DNA of 6,393 nt from Propionibacteriales bacterium (GTDB lineage Bacteria > Actinomycetota > Actinomycetes > Propionibacteriales > Propionibacteriaceae), in NCBI GenBank assembly GCA_030453285.1, contig JAKDKP010000139.1:1-6393 (forward strand), read 5' to 3'. The position numbers were made by a program, and so were the translations under genes. Below, piece after piece: positions 3,531 to 6,393 of this stretch; within the stretch, counting starts at the first letter, position 1; each line of letters starts with the position of its first letter. The notes beneath the pieces are model-generated. The model had not been told where the DNA came from. It worked only from the letters and a program-made list of their open reading frames with translations, and made no database searches.

Positions 3531-5549
3531 TCAGCCGACGGCCTCTGCGTACCAGCGCTGGGCCGCGCGCTTCGTCGCAGCGCTCGGCCGGGGGTTCATG
3601 TCGTCGGGGTGGCTGATGATCCGGTGTCGACCGGCGGCCCCCACCACCAGTGCGCGCGACTCCTCGGACAACTCGGGATGCTCAGCCGCCTCGACGATGC
3701 GGTCCCACCAGTGCAGCGTGTCCCCGACTCGGTAGTGCCACAGCGGCTGCGCCGGGTCGACGAGCGCGATGAGGTGCGGGATCAGGGTTTCCGGATGCTT
3801 TCCGAGGAAGTCCTTCGTGATCAAGGCGTCGATCACGAGCATCGGCTCATCCCAACCATGGATCCTGGCCATGGTCAGCGCCCAGGTCCGCAGGTGCCCG
3901 GTGTCGTGACCACCCTCGCCGACGAACTGGATCAACGCGTCCGCCGCATCCGGGGTGGCGTCGCCGAGCGCGGTCAACAACTTCAACGGTTCCTTCCAGG
4001 CCGGCGGCGTCTTCTCCCACCACGTCAGAAGCTTCTCGGCAAGGGGATGGTCAAGTTCCCGTGCCAGACAGGTCAATGTGACCAGTGGGTGCCGCCACTC
4101 GGTGTAGGTCGTCTGATAGCTCTTCGCCAGCACCTTGCGCCAGCGCGGCGCAAGAGCGTCCACGTCGGCGGCGGAGCCCTGACCATGTGCGTACAGCAGC
4201 TCAAGACAGAAGCCGATCCCCTGCAGCTCGGTCGCCGGGTCGGCCACCTGGGCATGCAGCCACTCGATGTCGCCGTCGGTGAGGGTGCGGTAGTTGTTCC
4301 ACTCCCGGACCAGACCTCCTTCGTACCCGGTGAGGACCGGGCCACTGACCCGCAGCAGTCCGGTGGTCTCCTCGTCGAACCGAGCAAGATCAGCTTGGGC
4401 ATCGGTGACCCGGTAGCCCCGATACACCTCGGTCTGGTCATCGAGGACCGCCATCGACTCGGCGAGCGCTGCCTTCGTTTCACTGGTCTTGCGCGCGAAC
4501 ACTCGGCGCAGCCCGTCAGGGAAGCGCTCATCCAGAGCCACCGGCAGGAGGTGGGTCCGCGACGGGAGAGCCACTTCCACTCCTCGTTCCCGCATGTGCC
4601 TGCCCTGCTCCTGCATGAAGGTGTTGCTCAGCTCCTGCCACTGCTCAGCCGTTGGCTGATGATCATCAAGATCAATGGCCAGACTGAGGGCTGCCTCGGT
4701 CGGATCTCCCTCCCACGCGATCCGGGTCCGCAGCCACGGATCCATCGCCTCGACGACGCCGGAACGGGCCGCCGCCAACAGCACGCTCTCGCTGCGATCG
4801 GACGGCACCTGCCCCACAGCCGACAGGGCCCGGGGACCGATGCGCTCCACCGCCGCCCAGCCCAACTCGTTGCCGGTACGCAACAGGGCCACCAGCAGGA
4901 AGCGCCAGGCGGGGAACGTGGTCAGGTCGGGGTCAGCGTCCCACCAAAGCTGGCCCCATCGGTCCGCCTCGGCTGACGTCACGTCGTCGCGAAGTTCCAG
5001 GACCTCGATCACGTGACCCACGTCGATCAGGGGCCGCTCCTGGGCCAATCGTGCGTGCAGCCAGACGCGTTGTGGATCGGTCAGTGGCGGGTACTCGAAG
5101 TCCACATGGCGCCTGCTGATCGGTTCTGAGAGCTCGGCGAGCAGTTGGCGTACCCCCACTTCATCGTCTGGAGCAGGGAGCCCGTCACCATCACGGAGGC
5201 TGATCCGGTCGAGTACGAAGGCCAGGCCCTCGCCGCCGCCAGTGACCTCGTACCCCGCCGGCCCGGCGCCGAGAGCCCTCCGGACCACGGCCTCGTTCCC
5301 ACCCCATTGGAGATACAGCGGGCTGACCAGGACCCCACGTGAGTCGAAGGAGCGTTCGTGCGACTGCCAGTGCCAGAAGGCATAGGCGGTGTCCCGCGCG
5401 CGCCGGGTCCGCTTCAGCAGTTCGACGACATCACCGTGTCCGTCACTTTGGGTGTAGCGGTTGCGCGTGGGGGGACTCAGCGCGATGAAGTGTTCGCTGG
5501 GCAGTCGCGCCCACCAGGCCCTGATCGCTGCTTTGTCACTTGCGCTCAT
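3531..5549 (-). CDS. Large tryptophan-rich protein of unknown function
   Basis: 672 residues; I do not recognise the family. There is no signal peptide or membrane segment, so it is probably cytoplasmic. It is largely alpha-helical by composition, with repeated stretches of 30-40 residues having regularly placed Leu/Ala/Trp, suggestive of a helical solenoid (HEAT-like), though no repeat consensus can be proven by eye. About 27 tryptophans (near 4%) are scattered along the chain, often paired (AWW, FWHW, LWW, TWW, HWW), and there are only two cysteines. No nucleotide-binding, nuclease or protease motif is evident. The ATG at 5549 is chosen because GAGGAG (minus strand, 5557-5562) sits 7 nt upstream; an in-frame GTG at 5567 would overlap that ribosome site. 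It lies 59 nt downstream of a same-strand tetR gene and may be transcribed with it. The opposite strand has a long open frame that I take as a shadow. Confidence 0.85.
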   Translation of the reverse strand: MSASDKAAIRAWWARLPSEHFIALSPPTRNRYTQSDGHGDVVELLKRTRRARDTAYAFWHWQSHERSFDSRGVLVSPLYLQWGGNEAVVRRALGAGPAGYEVTGGGEGLAFVLDRISLRDGDGLPAPDDEVGVRQLLAELSEPISRRHVDFEYPPLTDPQRVWLHARLAQERPLIDVGHVIEVLELRDDVTSAEADRWGQLWWDADPDLTTFPAWRFLLVALLRTGNELGWAAVERIGPRALSAVGQVPSDRSESVLLAAARSGVVEAMDPWLRTRIAWEGDPTEAALSLAIDLDDHQPTAEQWQELSNTFMQEQGRHMRERGVEVALPSRTHLLPVALDERFPDGLRRVFARKTSETKAALAESMAVLDDQTEVYRGYRVTDAQADLARFDEETTGLLRVSGPVLTGYEGGLVREWNNYRTLTDGDIEWLHAQVADPATELQGIGFCLELLYAHGQGSAADVDALAPRWRKVLAKSYQTTYTEWRHPLVTLTCLARELDHPLAEKLLTWWEKTPPAWKEPLKLLTALGDATPDAADALIQFVGEGGHDTGHLRTWALTMARIHGWDEPMLVIDALITKDFLGKHPETLIPHLIALVDPAQPLWHYRVGDTLHWWDRIVEAAEHPELSEESRALVVGAAGRHRIISHPDDMNPRPSAATKRAAQRWYAEAVG

Positions 5550-5556
5550 CTGAGGA

Positions 5557-5562
5557 CTCCTC
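5557..5562 (-). promoter_or_regulatory. Shine-Dalgarno that decides the start of the large unknown gene
   Basis: GAGGAG on the minus strand, 7 nt before the ATG at 5549. It falls inside the extra codons that the upstream in-frame GTG (5567) would add, so the ATG is the better start. Confidence 0.7.
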
Positions 5563-5581
5563 GACACTCGTCACCGCACTC

Positions 5582-5587
5582 ACGGTA
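5582..5587 (-). promoter_or_regulatory. Possible -10 box upstream of the large unknown gene
   Basis: On the minus strand TACCGT matches TANNNT, about 32 nt before the ATG. The hexamer 17-18 nt further upstream overlaps TGATCA and is a poor -35. If real, the large gene could be transcribed independently of the upstream tetR. Confidence 0.22.
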
Positions 5588-5601
5588 GCTGCCAACAGGG
5601 C

Positions 5602-5628
5602 GAGTTGATCATGTCTGTGAGTTGATCA
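5602..5628 (+). repeat. Two direct copies of a 10-bp sequence at the end of tetR
   Basis: GAGTTGATCA occurs at 5602-5611 and again at 5619-5628, start-to-start distance 17 bp. The first copy contains the tetR stop codon (minus strand TGA at 5609-5611); the second lies in the last codons (Leu-Ile-Asn-Ser). Both contain the TGATCA palindrome that recurs through the window. Confidence 0.6.
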
Positions 5629-6376
5629 AGGCGGCCAGGCCGTCGAGGGTGCGGGCCAGTCCGAAGGTCCAGTGTCGGTCCGCCGCCCAGGCGCCACCCT
5701 GGGCCTCGCCCGCGGCCGCGCCGACCCGTACAGCCCGAGGGTAGGTGTCCGGGTCGAGGGCACGGGCCAGGATCGGCTGGTTGGCCTGCCACCATTCGGC
5801 GTCGCTCATCGCCGAATCGGTGGTGCTGCGCGCGGCATCGTGAGCGGCTCGGCAGTGCGCCTGCACGAAGCCGAGCAGGTGAGTCAGCGCGGCGTCGGTG
5901 TCGAGATCGGACAGGCCGGTATCGTCGAAGGCCGCCAGCTCATGCTCGTACTTGGCCATCACTCCCGGCCCCAACGGTGGTCGGCTGAGGGCGGCCACCT
6001 CGGTGAGCCACGGGTGTGCGACCAGCAGAGCACGGTTGGCCTCGGCGACAACGGCGAGGCGTGTGCGCCAGGGCTGGTCCGACCAGGTCGTACGGGGCAT
6101 CGCGGCGTAGCACGAGTCGACCATCAGGTCGAGCAGTTCTGGTTTGGCCGGAACGTAGGTGTAGATCGACATCGCCGAGACTCCCACCGAGTCGGCGACA
6201 GCCCGCATCGTCACCGCGGCGAGGCCCTGCTCATCGGCCAGCCGCAGTGCAGCCTGCACCACCTGCTCGACCGTGACCGACCGCGCCGGCCCTTTCCGTC
6301 GAGGTGCCGGGGAGGTCCTCCACAGCAAGGCCAGCGTGCGGCTCGGCTCGCCCAGTCCAGTGCTCTGATCACTCAC
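5609..6376 (-). CDS. TetR family transcriptional regulator with TetR_C_1-like domain
   Basis: 255 residues. A 30-residue arm (LALLWR... PRRKGPARS) typical of this subgroup precedes the DNA-binding domain. The helix-turn-helix lies about 55-75 (TMRAVADSVGVSAMSIYTYV) and is followed by PAKPELLDLMVD. The long C-terminal domain, with HPWLTEV (121-127), PLGPGVMAKYEHELAAF (134-150) and HLLGFVQAHCRAA (166-178), fits the TetR_C_1 (tetracycline-repressor-like) ligand domain. The start is a GTG at 6376; no Shine-Dalgarno is visible in the 17 bases available upstream, and CAGACT (minus strand) ends 6 nt before it, so this too may be a leaderless start. No in-frame ATG lies before the conserved arm. The nearest downstream gene on the strand is the large unknown protein. 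Ligand and targets are unknown. Confidence 0.9.
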   Translation of the reverse strand: MSDQSTGLGEPSRTLALLWRTSPAPRRKGPARSVTVEQVVQAALRLADEQGLAAVTMRAVADSVGVSAMSIYTYVPAKPELLDLMVDSCYAAMPRTTWSDQPWRTRLAVVAEANRALLVAHPWLTEVAALSRPPLGPGVMAKYEHELAAFDDTGLSDLDTDAALTHLLGFVQAHCRAAHDAARSTTDSAMSDAEWWQANQPILARALDPDTYPRAVRVGAAAGEAQGGAWAADRHWTFGLARTLDGLAALINSQT

Positions 6377-6393
6377 AAGGTCAGTCTGGCACG

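Noticed and set aside
4657..4668. Perfect 12-bp palindrome TGATGATCATCA
   Set aside because: It lies inside the large gene and is produced by Asp-Asp-His codons; no promoter context. It only adds to the TGATCA count.
3609..4976. Long open frame (455 codons) on the + strand opposite the large gene
   Set aside because: It has no ribosome site and a biased composition rich in Arg, Pro, Gln and His with no domain pattern. It is explained as the G/C-rich shadow of the minus-strand gene, which has a good ribosome site and protein-like sequence.
5550..5567. GTG at 5567 as the start of the large gene
   Set aside because: The extra six codons contain the GAGGAG ribosome site for the ATG at 5549.
1..6393. 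Mobile element, CRISPR array or RNA gene
   Set aside because: No transposase or integrase, no terminal inverted or regularly spaced repeats, and no tRNA or rRNA-like sequence is visible on either strand.

Overview
The window looks like chromosomal DNA from a high-GC Gram-positive bacterium (Actinomycetota). The reasons are a strong G/C bias at third codon positions, TetR and MerR regulators of actinobacterial type, a cytoplasmic FrnE-like DsbA protein, and two genes that appear to start from leaderless transcripts (a TANNNT box 6-7 nt before the ATG, no Shine-Dalgarno). The genus cannot be decided from the sequence. I see no IS element, CRISPR array, tRNA, rRNA or replication origin.

Layout. 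Positions 2-79 hold the probable last 25 codons of an unidentified + strand gene. A small P-loop kinase-like ATPase follows (138-614, +), then a TetR-family regulator (675-1232, +) with a palindrome over its own -10 box. A MerR-family regulator (1233-1595, -) converges on it with no gap: the two stop codons are the two halves of one TGATCA. Divergent from merR is a tight four-gene operon (1733-3518, +): a FrnE/DsbA-like thiol oxidoreductase, a cytidine/guanine-deaminase-fold enzyme, and two different small multidrug resistance (SMR) subunits. Two of its three junctions are 4-nt ATGA overlaps and the third is a 30-nt gap. The merR-dsbA gap carries a perfect 20-bp palindrome placed as a MerR-type activator site would be. 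Twelve bases beyond the operon, and convergent with it, ends a 672-residue tryptophan-rich protein that I do not recognise (3531-5549, -). Upstream of that on the same strand is a second TetR regulator with a TetR_C_1-like ligand domain (5609-6376, -).

How the parts may work together. The most coherent unit is MerR plus DsbA, deaminase and an SMR pair. A plausible reading is a MerR-induced response to a small cationic or nitrogenous compound, with a cytoplasmic thiol enzyme, a hydrolytic deaminase and a heteromeric exporter made together. The substrate cannot be read from the sequence, and the hallmark guanidinium-exporter residues are not fully kept in either SMR subunit. The second TetR may be co-transcribed with the large unknown protein, 59 nt downstream.

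A window-wide oddity is the palindrome TGATCA: 18 copies counted by eye in 6.4 kb, far above what base composition suggests, with four of nine complete genes having their TGA stop inside a copy.
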